From Sphingomonas prati (GTDB lineage Bacteria; Pseudomonadota; Alphaproteobacteria; Sphingomonadales; Sphingomonadaceae), in assembly GCF_014643515.1 (NCBI RefSeq), contig NZ_BMJP01000008.1:1-42780 (forward strand): a stretch of DNA of 42,780 nt, read 5' to 3'. The notes under the pieces are model-generated. The model searched no databases, had not been told where the DNA came from, and saw only the letters and a list, made by a program, of their open reading frames with translations. Shown here piece after piece: positions 17,532 through 24,855 of the stretch (position 1 is the first letter of the stretch; each line of letters starts with the position of its first letter). The translations under genes and the position numbers were made by a program.

Positions 17532-17750
17532 CTAGAATTGGGAGCCGGCGCGGCGGTAACGCCCTTGAAACGTGTTCCGTACCAGAGCTGCCGAAGCCAG
17601 GTCGTCAACATGGGCGCGTTCGTCATACGCGTCTGCAAGACGTACATGCGCGCTGCGCGCGCAGATGTCTGTCGCGTTGCGCGCGGCCGTTCGCGACGAT
17701 CGCGCACGTTGCCGGAGGTATGCCGCTTCGGATATCCGAACCACGTTCAT
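17532..17750 (-). CDS. Small basic helical protein, 72 aa
   Basis: An ATG at 17750 with an AGGAG directly before it opens MNVVRISEAAYLRQRA, then RTAARNATDICARSAHVRLADAYDERA. The Ala/Arg-rich helix with a single Cys resembles small uncharacterised proteins often seen in sphingomonads and rhizobia, but I cannot name a family. Its stop is 10 bases before the start of the frameshifted kinase, so the two are probably cotranscribed. Confidence 0.5.
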   Translation of the reverse strand: MNVVRISEAAYLRQRARSSRTAARNATDICARSAHVRLADAYDERAHVDDLASAALVRNTFQGRYRRAGSQF

Positions 17751-18097
17751 TCTCCTACTAAGCGGGAGACTTGCTGGATCTCTCAGTCGCCGGATGCTCG
17801 GTAGGATCGTCAGCGATAGTACGGCATAGCACGGATCGAAGGCCATGCGCGCGCGACTGCCGCGACTGAAGCCCGCTTCAGCCTGTTCGTCCTCCATTTG
17901 CGCACCGACACCTAGCGCGATGCCGTCTGGGCACCCTATAGATCAAGAGCGGTCGCCTGTGCCTGTTAGGCACATGCCGTCACTCCAGCGGCGGCCCTGA
18001 GCGATCTGGCCGCCGTCTGGAGACCATCTCCTGTGCCACTCCAAGCCCCTGTTCAACGAACAGGCGTCTCACGCACAGGCCGACATGGGAGAAGCGA
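17751..18097 (+). other. Intergenic region with a CCTGTTC-AAC-GAACAGG hairpin
   Basis: About 350 bases without a convincing gene. A perfect 7-bp inverted repeat with an AAC loop lies at 18048-18064 and contains GTTCAAC, as in the right half of the dispersed element, but the rest of the element is absent. Confidence 0.45.
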
Positions 18098-18328
18098 ATG
18101 GACGCTGGCACGCAAACCCATCTCGAGGCGTTCCCATCAGAGAAATGCTCGTCCAGACGAATACGGGAGCGAACCAGTCTCAACGACAATCCGAGGCTTG
18201 ACGCGTTGGTTGGACTCAACCTGAAACTGTCACGCCTCGACTGCGATACTGCCAACAACGATCTGATGCGGGGATACGACAGCTTTGTCGGCTATTTTTC
18301 TGCCCATTACGGGGGAAGGAAGCCGTGA
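18098..18328 (+). CDS. Small hypothetical protein, 76 aa
   Basis: ATG at 18098 follows GGGAGAAGCGA, a good ribosome site. The product is hydrophilic (MDAGTQTHLEAFPSEKC, then NPRLDALVGLNLKLSRLDCD, FVGYFSAHYGGRKP). No family recognised. It is supported mainly by the ribosome site and by reasonable composition. Confidence 0.4.
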   Translation: MDAGTQTHLEAFPSEKCSSRRIRERTSLNDNPRLDALVGLNLKLSRLDCDTANNDLMRGYDSFVGYFSAHYGGRKP

Positions 18329-18374
18329 TCGGCAAATCGGAACTGCCGCCGATGCGCAGCGATAGAGCCTCGGA

Positions 18375-18575
18375 ATGTTAGATGCCCTGATAGTCAGGAA
18401 GCTCTGGAGAGTGACTGTAAGCAGCCTGTTTCCAAACGATAAGAGGGTCGAATGCTTCTATGATGGGCTTTACGCCAATGAAGACGCGGCACGCGACGCG
18501 GCGCTTTCCAAAGAGGCCTTTGATCATGGCGGAGCTACCATAGCGACCGTTATAAGCGTCGAGAGGATCCGGTAA
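18375..18575 (+). CDS. Small hypothetical protein, 66 aa
   Basis: The product reads MLDALIVRKLWRVTVSSLF, NDKRVECFYDGLYANEDAARDAALSKEAFDHGG and ATIATVISVERIR. Alternating strand and helix character with a plausible composition suggests a real small soluble protein. No family recognised. The ribosome site is weak (CTCGGA). Confidence 0.42.
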   Translation: MLDALIVRKLWRVTVSSLFPNDKRVECFYDGLYANEDAARDAALSKEAFDHGGATIATVISVERIR

Positions 18576-18754
18576 CGATTGGTTGCAGCAGACTGTAGCG
18601 GTAGTGCCTGATCGTCGTCTTATTGCCGGCCCGCACTGCCGGTCTGCCAGTTTTGGGTGGCAAGCGGGTCGTGACGATGGATGACCGCTATCTTGTAATC
18701 CCGTCGTTAATTTATGAGGATGATAGCTGGTCACGCCGGTGAAGGAACTTCGTC

Positions 18755-19117
18755 ATGCTTACCCGCGAACAGAATGATCGGGTGGTTGAGTACCTTACGC
18801 GACATTCCAAGCGACCTCGGGTTGCCGTTCGTGTCTGGACACGGTGCGTTCATCACCTCTGTACTGACACTAGCGAAATTTTGCTCCGGCGTGATGGACT
18901 GGGTGGTCAGCTTGGGATCAGTTCCAGCACCATCAGCAGCGTTATGACCGAACTCGAAAGCATCGGGGCTATCATCCGCAGGCGGGAGCGGGTCGCAGGG
19001 ATGCGCGGGCGCGGAATAGTCCGGTACTTCATAAACCCCCGCGTGGCCTCTGACGGCTCCCCAAATGTTGTGCTTTCTCCACGCGTCAAGACTGCATACA
19101 CGATCGCCGGATCGTAA
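18755..19117 (+). CDS. Small winged-helix DNA-binding protein, copy 1
   Basis: This 120-residue protein starts at an ATG with GAAGGAAC upstream. The core ILLRRDGLGGQLGISSSTISSVMTELESIGAIIRRRERVAGMRGRGIVRYFINP is a helix-turn-helix plus beta-wing, as in MarR-like and RepL-like winged-helix proteins. The region before it (RVAVRVWTRCVHHLCTDT) forms the leading helices. It lies 73 bases before response regulator copy 3 in the same direction. A paralogue is at 26276. Plasmid-replication relatives exist, so a role in regulation or in copy control of a mobile replicon are both possible. Confidence 0.75.
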   Translation: MLTREQNDRVVEYLTRHSKRPRVAVRVWTRCVHHLCTDTSEILLRRDGLGGQLGISSSTISSVMTELESIGAIIRRRERVAGMRGRGIVRYFINPRVASDGSPNVVLSPRVKTAYTIAGS

Positions 19118-19190
19118 GAGCTGAACAGGCGGGAGTGGCAACTGCAACTCGAATTTTCTACGCCAGCGAATAAGAGGGTGGAACTTCGCC

Positions 19191-19832
19191 GTGGCCAGTG
19201 CGCGCATTCTCATCGTCGACGACCATCCGCTGATCGGCGATGCATTACAGCTCGCCATTCATGCCCGTCATCCCGACATGCAGGTGCACGTAGCTAATTC
19301 CTTGTCCATGGCGGAAGCGACGTGTCGCGAGACGGAGGGACTGCGGCTCGTCCTGCTGGATTACCGACTGCCCGACAGCGCCGGATATTCCGGCCTTTTT
19401 CGCCTGCAATACCTGCTTGGCGACGTACCGATCGCGATCATCTCTGGCTTCGGCGATGTCAAAAACATGGAGGCGGCACGAGTGCTGGGCGCGCAAGGCT
19501 TTCTGTCGAAGACGCAGCCCCTAGATCGGTTGGCCGAGATGGTAGATCGAATGCTGGCAGGCGAACGTATTTTCCCACCGCAGAGCACGAAAGCGCACGA
19601 GATCGAGGCGGCTCAGGCGCGACTGGAGACGCTGTCCGTGGCGCAGCGCCGGGTGCTGCTAGCGCTGGCGCACGGGCATCCAAACAAAGACATCGCTTTG
19701 GAACTGGATGTGTCGGAAGTGACGATCAAGGGGCATCTGACCATTATCTTTCGAAAGCTGGGCGTACTGAACCGCACGCAAGCAGTGCTGGCAATTCAGC
19801 CGCTGCTCCAGATGACGGATCAGACTGGATAG
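19191..19832 (+). CDS. NarL/FixJ-type response regulator, copy 3
   Basis: This 213-residue protein starts with GTG, with GAGGGTGG upstream. Receiver: VDDHP (Asp10-Asp11), LLDYRLPDSAGYSG (Asp57), FLSKTQ. Output: GHPNKDIALELDVSEVTIKGHLTIIFRKL, a LuxR-type helix-turn-helix. All phosphorylation residues are kept, so it should be functional, unlike copy 2 which it most resembles. It is preceded by the winged-helix gene and followed by element copy B and a kinase fragment. A lost HWE kinase may have been its former partner. Confidence 0.92.
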   Translation: MASARILIVDDHPLIGDALQLAIHARHPDMQVHVANSLSMAEATCRETEGLRLVLLDYRLPDSAGYSGLFRLQYLLGDVPIAIISGFGDVKNMEAARVLGAQGFLSKTQPLDRLAEMVDRMLAGERIFPPQSTKAHEIEAAQARLETLSVAQRRVLLALAHGHPNKDIALELDVSEVTIKGHLTIIFRKLGVLNRTQAVLAIQPLLQMTDQTG

Positions 19833-19864
19833 CGGGATGGGAGGCTGCAACGCGCCAGGCGCTC

Positions 19865-19930
19865 TGTTGCAAATGTCCTAAGTTTTGCGACACGAGGCTC
19901 TACAATGTTCAACAAACCGTTGTTCTCCGG
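19865..19930 (+). repeat. Dispersed palindromic element, copy B
   Basis: Left arm TGTTGCAAA, loop TGTCCTAAG, right arm TTTTGCGACA (one mismatch), then CTACAATGTTCAAC and the small hairpin AACAA-ACCG-TTGTT. The kinase fragment starts at its right edge. Confidence 0.72.
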
Positions 19931-20059
19931 CCGGGTTCAGTTGCCAGTTCATCAAACGTAGCGTGTCCGGCCAGTTGGGCGGCTCGATCGACTACAATTG
20001 GTCAACGGGCGGGCTGATTGTAACGCTTCGCCTCAAGCGAACTCGTTTCGCTTCGTAAG
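19925..20059 (+). pseudogene. C-terminal fragment of an HWE-family histidine kinase
   Basis: In the frame ending at TAA 20057-20059 the DNA reads SPAGFSCQFIKRSVSGQLGG, then SIDYNWSTGGLIVTLRLKR. This matches the end of the intact kinase at 27675 (GPAGFGSQLVNRTVSGQLGG, SISFDWSEGGLIVTLRINR). Everything before the last ATP-binding subdomain is missing, and the fragment begins exactly at the end of element copy B. The receiver gene at 20076 on the other strand converges with it. Confidence 0.85.
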
Positions 20060-20075
20060 CCAGCCGGCCTTTGTG

Positions 20076-20435
20076 TCAGCGTTTCAGCGAAGCTCGCGCC
20101 ATGGCAAAAGCCGCCAGAAGCGCTGGACTGGCTATCGGTTTTGGCAGGATGGCAACCGCTGGCACGGCGGGATCACACTCGCTCGGCGAGCCCGTGATAA
20201 AGATCGTCGGGATAAGGCCTAGCTGGGTGTGAATCAGAGCGACAGCGCGCGGGCCAGTCCCTTCGATCAACCGCACGTCCGACGTTATCACGTCCGGCCG
20301 GCGCAGAGCCGCAAGATCGATCGCCTCGCGTTCCGTTACCGCAATGTCGAATGACATCGCCCCGATCTGGCCGAGATAGTCACAGATCAAATCGGCAATC
20401 ACCCATTCGTCTTCGATGATAAGGACATGACACAT
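20076..20435 (-). CDS. Single-domain receiver protein
   Basis: This 119-residue receiver has acidic pocket LIIEDEWVIADLI, phospho-acceptor Asp in VITSDVRLIEGTG, switch residue in TIFITGSP and Lys in ILPKPIASPAL. It has no output domain. It is convergent with the HWE-kinase fragment. In this genome type such receivers are usually partners of HWE kinases, and here the adjacent kinase has been lost, so the gene may be an orphan. Confidence 0.88.
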   Translation of the reverse strand: MCHVLIIEDEWVIADLICDYLGQIGAMSFDIAVTEREAIDLAALRRPDVITSDVRLIEGTGPRAVALIHTQLGLIPTIFITGSPSECDPAVPAVAILPKPIASPALLAAFAMARASLKR

Positions 20436-21012
20436 ACGCAGCTCCCGGCATCATCAATCGCCAGTCGTCCGCTACGTTCCTGATTTATGTTAACCATCCA
20501 AGGATCGTCTGGATTAGCGTCCAAAACGGGACACATTCTGAACAGCACCCGGCCGCCTGGCATTTCTACAACGGCCGAGTTTAAGAACTGGTCGAACGGT
20601 TCCGTGACGGCCCCTAGTGCTCAATCATCATCCGATGAATGTAGCCGGCTTGACCCGAAGCTGTTTGAAGGCCCTGTACATCGAGCGCCACGTTACGCGT
20701 GCTGGTCAAGCCATCTGGCCGGAGCCAGGCGGCTATGAGCGGTAGGTTTAATCCGTGAACCCGTTGCCAGTTCTGAGGCAGGGCGACCATGACACAGCTG
20801 TTGTGCCTTCCGACGGCGATGATGGTGTCCGGCGCGTCACCCGTCGCAGTGCCGCTAGGTCGGAAAGTAGAAGAGATTAAGGGTCGAAGTATCCGCCGTC
20901 GATATGCAGATCACAGTGATCGGTAATTCGACTGAAAGCTGACTGCCAAGTTGATTGCGCTTTGATACACTTCTTCTAAGAGACACGTCCCCTAATGTGT
21001 CAGGATTTAAGA
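20436..21012 (+). other. Intergenic region, nothing recognised apart from a palindrome
   Basis: About 580 bases carry the divergent promoters of the receiver gene and mucR copy 2. No frame has a protein-like product. A GATCAC-A-GTGATC palindrome lies at 20909-20921. Confidence 0.45.
20909..20921. promoter_or_regulatory. Perfect palindrome GATCAC-A-GTGATC upstream of mucR copy 2
   Basis: A 13-base perfect palindrome about 90 bases before the mucR start. Its position suits an operator. The GTGA/TCAC halves recall Crp/Fnr-type sites, but the spacing is much shorter than the usual TGTGA-N6-TCACA, so the binding protein is not assigned. Confidence 0.3.
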
Positions 21013-21534
21013 ATGGATAGCCCCGACACCGACCTGCTGGCGATCACCGCCGACATCGTATCCGCGCACGTTGGAAACAATACCGTGGCGACCGGCGACG
21101 TAGCGAACCTCATCAAGTCTGTTTACGACGCGCTTGCAAACATCGGTGCGCCCGAACCAGTCGAAGTAGAAGCGTATGAGCCTGCGACGACTGCCCGGAA
21201 ATCACTGGCCAATCCGAACCATATTCTGTCCATGATCAACGGCAAACCCTATACGATGCTGAAACGCCATCTGGCGCAGAACGGTCTGACGCCCGCCGAA
21301 TACCGTGACCGATACAATCTGCCCGCCGACTATCCGATGACGGCGCAAGCCTACAGCGCACGACGTCGTGAACTGGCGCATTCCTTCGGTCTAGGCCGCA
21401 AGAAGGCTGAGGCTACTCCAGAGCCCACGGTTGAGAAGAAGGCTTCGAAGCCCCGCAAGTCGGCAGGTGACCGCTCCAAAGCAAAAACCGTCGCGCCGGC
21501 GACTGAAGCCGATGACAACAGCGGCGAGGCCTGA
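21013..21534 (+). CDS. MucR/Ros-family transcriptional regulator without zinc-ligand cysteines, copy 2
   Basis: The product is 173 residues from the ATG at 21013 (CAGGA ribosome site; an ATG at 20995 adds six residues). The core is nearly identical to the gene at 9246: LLAITADIVSAHVGNN and MLKRHLAQNGLTPAEYRDRYNLPADYPM. The finger segment HILSMINGKPYT again lacks Cys. It has an extra basic C-terminal tail (KKAEATPEPTVEKKASKPRKSAG...), which may add non-specific DNA binding. A hairpin 36 bases after the stop could end its transcript. Confidence 0.92.
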   Translation: MDSPDTDLLAITADIVSAHVGNNTVATGDVANLIKSVYDALANIGAPEPVEVEAYEPATTARKSLANPNHILSMINGKPYTMLKRHLAQNGLTPAEYRDRYNLPADYPMTAQAYSARRRELAHSFGLGRKKAEATPEPTVEKKASKPRKSAGDRSKAKTVAPATEADDNSGEA

Positions 21535-21569
21535 ATCTCACCTCAGCTAGGTGCTAGTCTACTCTCTCG

Positions 21570-21602
21570 ATCCGGTCCTGTAGGCAACCTATGGGGCCGG
21601 AT
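21570..21602 (+). terminator. Hairpin behind mucR copy 2
   Basis: ATCCGGTCCTGTAGG pairs with CCTATGGGGCCGGAT around a CAA loop. With three G-U pairs the RNA stem is 15 bp. There is no T-run, so it may stabilise the 3' end rather than terminate alone. Confidence 0.45.
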
Positions 21603-21744
21603 GCTAGCTCTCGTGCGGCGGACGTGCTGCACTTTTCGCCTGGCTAGTCGCCACATTTTCGAGGACGGCTTGCAGCTGCGTGATTCTTAACCTGTTAACC
21701 CATATGATTTAGGATCAGGGGATTGTAACCAAGAAGGCGATCCC

Positions 21745-21984
21745 GTGCGCATCGATCAACTTCAACCCACCCCAACATCGGCCGAACCCCTCGAGATACC
21801 ATCGCAACTTCTCGACAGCGTGTATCGCCACCAAGCGCACTTACTGGAGCTTGTTGCCAGCTTTCGCGCGGCAGGACTCGACGAGGAGATGGTCGATGCC
21901 AGTGTGCGCACTCTCGTCGATAGCTACGCCAAGGATCTTACAGCAGCGATTCATGCCATGATGGAGGCTTCGCCACGTGGATGA
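21745..21984 (+). CDS. Small acidic helical protein overlapping the GGDEF gene, 79 aa
   Basis: It starts with GTG after AAGAAGGCGATCCC. The product reads MRIDQLQPTPTSAEPLEIPSQ, then a helical part LLDSVYRHQAHLLELVASF and VDASVRTLVDSYAKDLTAAIHAMMEA. No family recognised. Its end overlaps the start of the diguanylate cyclase by eight bases, so the two are translationally coupled and the protein may modulate the cyclase. A dead partial copy with the same leader sequence lies at 8787-9020. Confidence 0.7.
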   Translation: MRIDQLQPTPTSAEPLEIPSQLLDSVYRHQAHLLELVASFRAAGLDEEMVDASVRTLVDSYAKDLTAAIHAMMEASPRG

Positions 21985-22969
21985 CACCAAGCTCCATGAC
22001 GACGACGCCCGGATCGCGGCGCTCCACCGGCTGGACGTACTAGACACCGCGGTCGAAGAACCGTTTGAGAAGATCGTGACGCTGGTGCGAGCCGTGCTGG
22101 GGGTGCCGATGGCCACGGTGACGCTGGTCGATCGCGATCGCCAGTGGTTCAAGGCCCAACGCGGCATAGGCGTAACGGAAACACCTCGATCCGTCTCCTT
22201 CTGCACGCACACGATCCGGCAACGCGAACCGTTAGTAATAGAGGACGCTCTTAACGATCCACGTTTTGCCGATAGCCCGTTGGTCGTCGGGCCGCCACAT
22301 ATCCGCAGCTATGCCGGCATTCCGCTGCGCACGCCCGAGGGATACAATGTCGGTGCCTTATGTGCGATGGATACCCGGCTTCGGCAGTTCAGCCCCGCCG
22401 ACATCGCGATCCTGAATAATTTCGCCAATATCGTCTGCGACGAGCTGGAGCTGCGGCAGATCGCGCAGAGCGATCATCTGACCGGCGCGCTGACACGGCG
22501 CGGGTTCGTCGAGCAGGCGGAACGCGAGATTGCACGGTGCCGCCGCTATGACCGGCCAAGTTCGCTCGTCATGCTGGACGTCGATCATTTTAAATCGGTC
22601 AACGACACGTACGGCCATGCCGTCGGCGATCAGGTGCTCCGGCAGATCGCCGAGATTGCGGAGGTGATGTTGCGGCCGAGCGATCTGTTTGGGCGCCTGG
22701 GCGGTGAGGAGTTCGCACTGCTCCTGCCCGAGACGAAAGGCGCCGACGCCCTTGTGGCTGCGGAGCGGTTGCGCAACGCGATTGCCGCGCGCCCAATGCA
22801 CCTGCCCAACGGAGGTGAGCTTCGGGTCACAGCCAGCTTTGGCGTCGTGGAACTATCGCCTGCTATCGGCTCCCTGACCGCCTGGCTCGAGAGCGTCGAT
22901 ATGATGCTTTACGAGGCGCAGTCAGGTGGACGGAACTGTACCAGACTAGCGGTACCGGTCTTGGGCTGA
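21977..22969 (+). CDS. GAF-GGDEF diguanylate cyclase
   Basis: This 330-residue soluble enzyme makes cyclic di-GMP. The GAF domain covers about residues 5-155 (LDTAVEEPFEKIVTLVRAVLGVPMATVTLVD, SFCTHTIRQREPLVIEDAL...RSYAGIPLRTPEGYNVGALCAMD). The GGDEF domain covers ~165-328 with DHLTGALTRRGF, MLDVDHFKSVNDTYGHAVGD and the active site GGEEF at 242-246. An RPSD inhibitory site lies exactly five residues before GGEEF, so product inhibition is expected. This GAF type lacks obvious haem or chromophore Cys, so the signal is unknown. Start GTG at 21977 overlaps the 79-aa gene. Confidence 0.93.
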   Translation: MDDTKLHDDDARIAALHRLDVLDTAVEEPFEKIVTLVRAVLGVPMATVTLVDRDRQWFKAQRGIGVTETPRSVSFCTHTIRQREPLVIEDALNDPRFADSPLVVGPPHIRSYAGIPLRTPEGYNVGALCAMDTRLRQFSPADIAILNNFANIVCDELELRQIAQSDHLTGALTRRGFVEQAEREIARCRRYDRPSSLVMLDVDHFKSVNDTYGHAVGDQVLRQIAEIAEVMLRPSDLFGRLGGEEFALLLPETKGADALVAAERLRNAIAARPMHLPNGGELRVTASFGVVELSPAIGSLTAWLESVDMMLYEAQSGGRNCTRLAVPVLG

Positions 22970-23037
22970 AGAACGGCAACGAAGTGCATCTCGATACTTT
23001 TTCAATCCAGCCGAGCGCAACCTTATCGGAGGGCGGC

Positions 23038-23274
23038 ATGCTTGAAGTGGCTGATTACGCACAGAAGCGACTGGATGAACGACTGACCGATTACGATGAC
23101 AGTAGCAACTTTCAGTGCCTGCTCGCGACGGTGAAATGTGGCGGCGGGGCTAGGTTGCTGCTCAGGCTACGCGTCGCTGACGCATTGCGTGGAACGGGGG
23201 GATTGACGAACGACGAGCAACGACACGTCTTTCGGCGTGCTATTGAAGAAATTGACTGGAGGCGGTTTTGGTAA
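23038..23274 (+). CDS. Small hypothetical protein, 78 aa
   Basis: The ATG at 23038 follows CGGAGGGCGGC; a GTG at 22984 would add 18 residues. The product reads MLEVADYAQKRLDERLTDYD, then LLATVKCGGGARLLLRLRVADALRG and DEQRHVFRRAIEEIDWRRFW. It is charged and helical, with no family recognised. It may be the third gene of the cyclase operon (gap about 70 bases). Confidence 0.45.
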   Translation: MLEVADYAQKRLDERLTDYDDSSNFQCLLATVKCGGGARLLLRLRVADALRGTGGLTNDEQRHVFRRAIEEIDWRRFW

Positions 23275-24116
23275 CGCCAAATCCTTGAGCTACGGTGCTC
23301 GGAACGGTCGGCACTTAATCTGCCGACCGGTTGAGGCGGCACGTTGCCTGCTGCCTCGCCAGATAAATTGACCGACAGAGCCGTACATTCGACCGGTTCG
23401 CCGTAACTGTAAGGAATCGTCGGGAACCGGAGTTTGGCCAGTGAGTCAGTGCGCGGTGCGGTAACCGACTTGCCGCCGGCCCCGTCGGCGACGGCTTTCC
23501 GGACCGACGGGGCGAACGGACCAAGGCGCCGAAGTCTGCGACTAATAGGACTTAGCGCTAGTTGACCAGTAATGGGACAGACGTAATTTCGGCAGACCGC
23601 GGTTGAGTCGGTCTTCCGCGCAGTCCCCGCCAGACCGCCCTCGTTGCGCAGGCTGGCGGGGCATCGCGTAGCGCTTATAGTCAGCTGACTGCTTGAGGGT
23701 CGTCTATTGTCAATCAAGCGTTAAAACTGATGCTCGTCTGGTCTTGCTTCGTTATAGACGACCCACGCGAGCCTCCCGGCATCCCCAAGTCAGGTAGTGG
23801 TCATATCTGTCGCGTCTGATCTAACCTGTTTATCGACCCCCATTGCCTCACGTATCACGATCATATCGTACGCCATGGGTGGCTCACATCTTGCCGTCAG
23901 GCGTACAATCGAATGTCATGGAAGTTGCCCTGCCAGCGAATGCTGGGGGTGCTCGCCGGCAGGGACTGCGCGGTGAAGATATCGCCGCGGTGATGTTCGC
24001 TTACGGCAAGTTCATTTCGGATAAAAGTCAGCTCTACCAGCTAAGTTGGGCATCATAACAAATGGCAATAAGCTCAAGCAATATCTGTGCAAACTAGGAC
24101 GAGATAAAGGTGCTGC
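23275..24116 (+). other. Long intergenic region with inverted repeats
   Basis: About 840 bases without a convincing gene. It contains an inverted repeat at 23305-23329 and another, CCCCGCCAG...CTGGCGGGG, at 23625-23661. A 201-codon minus-strand open frame (23112-23717) is low-complexity and has no family character. The region may be the remains of a lost gene or element. Confidence 0.5.
23305..23329 (+). terminator. Inverted repeat behind the cyclase operon
   Basis: CGGTCGGCA and TGCCGACCG pair perfectly (9 bp) around CTTAATC, 31 bases after the 78-aa gene. There is no T-run, so it is a terminator-like hairpin of moderate confidence. Confidence 0.45.
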
Positions 24117-24830
24117 GTGATTAATCGGTTCGTTCAAAAATTGCGCGGCCTGGCCGAACTCTCGCTCGATGACGCAGCCGAGCTCGAACGCGTTACGTCG
24201 CAACCGCGCCGATATGCCGCACGACAGGATCTGATCCGCGAGGGGGACGAGACTGGTCCAATGTTCATCGTGCTCGAAGGCTGGGCGTGCCGGTACAAGA
24301 TCCTGCCGAACGGCGCCCGCCAGATCATGGCGTTTCTGATGCCAGGTGATGCCTGTGACCTGCACATCAAGTTGCTGGCCGAGATGGATCACGGCATTCA
24401 GGCGCTCACGTCAGCGCTGGTAGCCAGAGTGTCGCAAGGCGACATGCAGGCGCTTATGCAAAGGCATCCGAACATCGCGGCGGCGATGTATTCTGCGCAG
24501 CTTGTCGACGAAGGCATCATGCGCGCGTGGATTGTGAGCATGGGACGGCGAAGTTCGATCGAGCGCGTAGCGCATCTCATCTGTGAACTCTACCTCAGGG
24601 CGCGCGGCATCGGTCTGACCTACGATGACGAGTTTGCGCTGCCGCTGTCACAACTTGTGCTTGCCGATGCACTGGGAATGACCGCAGTGCACATCAATCG
24701 CGTACTGAAGGAATTGCGGCTGGAAGGCGCGATGAGTCTAGGGCGCGGCAGCGTCGTGATTTGTGACCTCGCCAAGCTTATTCAGATCGCCGGGTTCGAC
24801 GAAAACTACTTACATCGCCGGCTGCGTTAG
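24117..24830 (+). CDS. Crp/Fnr-family transcriptional regulator (intact copy)
   Basis: This 237-residue regulator starts with GTG after AAAGG. The N-terminal cyclic-nucleotide-binding fold (~20-125) includes DLIREGDETGPMFIVLEGWACRYKIL and QIMAFLMPGDACDLH. A long dimer helix follows, then a C-terminal winged helix (~150-215) with FALPLSQLVLADALGMTAVHINRVLKELRLEGAM. No cysteine cluster for Fe-S binding and no cAMP-site R-x-A-x motif is seen, as is usual for the many sphingomonad and rhizobial Crp/Fnr proteins with EGWACRY. The effector is unknown. It is the only undamaged one of three relatives in the window. Confidence 0.92.
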   Translation: MINRFVQKLRGLAELSLDDAAELERVTSQPRRYAARQDLIREGDETGPMFIVLEGWACRYKILPNGARQIMAFLMPGDACDLHIKLLAEMDHGIQALTSALVARVSQGDMQALMQRHPNIAAAMYSAQLVDEGIMRAWIVSMGRRSSIERVAHLICELYLRARGIGLTYDDEFALPLSQLVLADALGMTAVHINRVLKELRLEGAMSLGRGSVVICDLAKLIQIAGFDENYLHRRLR

Positions 24831-24855
24831 GACGCTGGAACACCGGCCGGCGTGA

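Noticed and set aside
19860-19875. Similarity of GCTCTGTTGCAAA in element copy B to ends of IS6-family elements
   Set aside because: No transposase frame is nearby and other element copies differ at these bases, so the match is probably chance.
23112-23717. 201-codon minus-strand frame
   Set aside because: Overlaps the small gene at 23038 and consists of Arg/Ser/Pro-rich sequence without family features.
23843-24058. 71-codon frame before the intact Crp/Fnr gene
   Set aside because: No ribosome site and no recognised motif; could not be supported.
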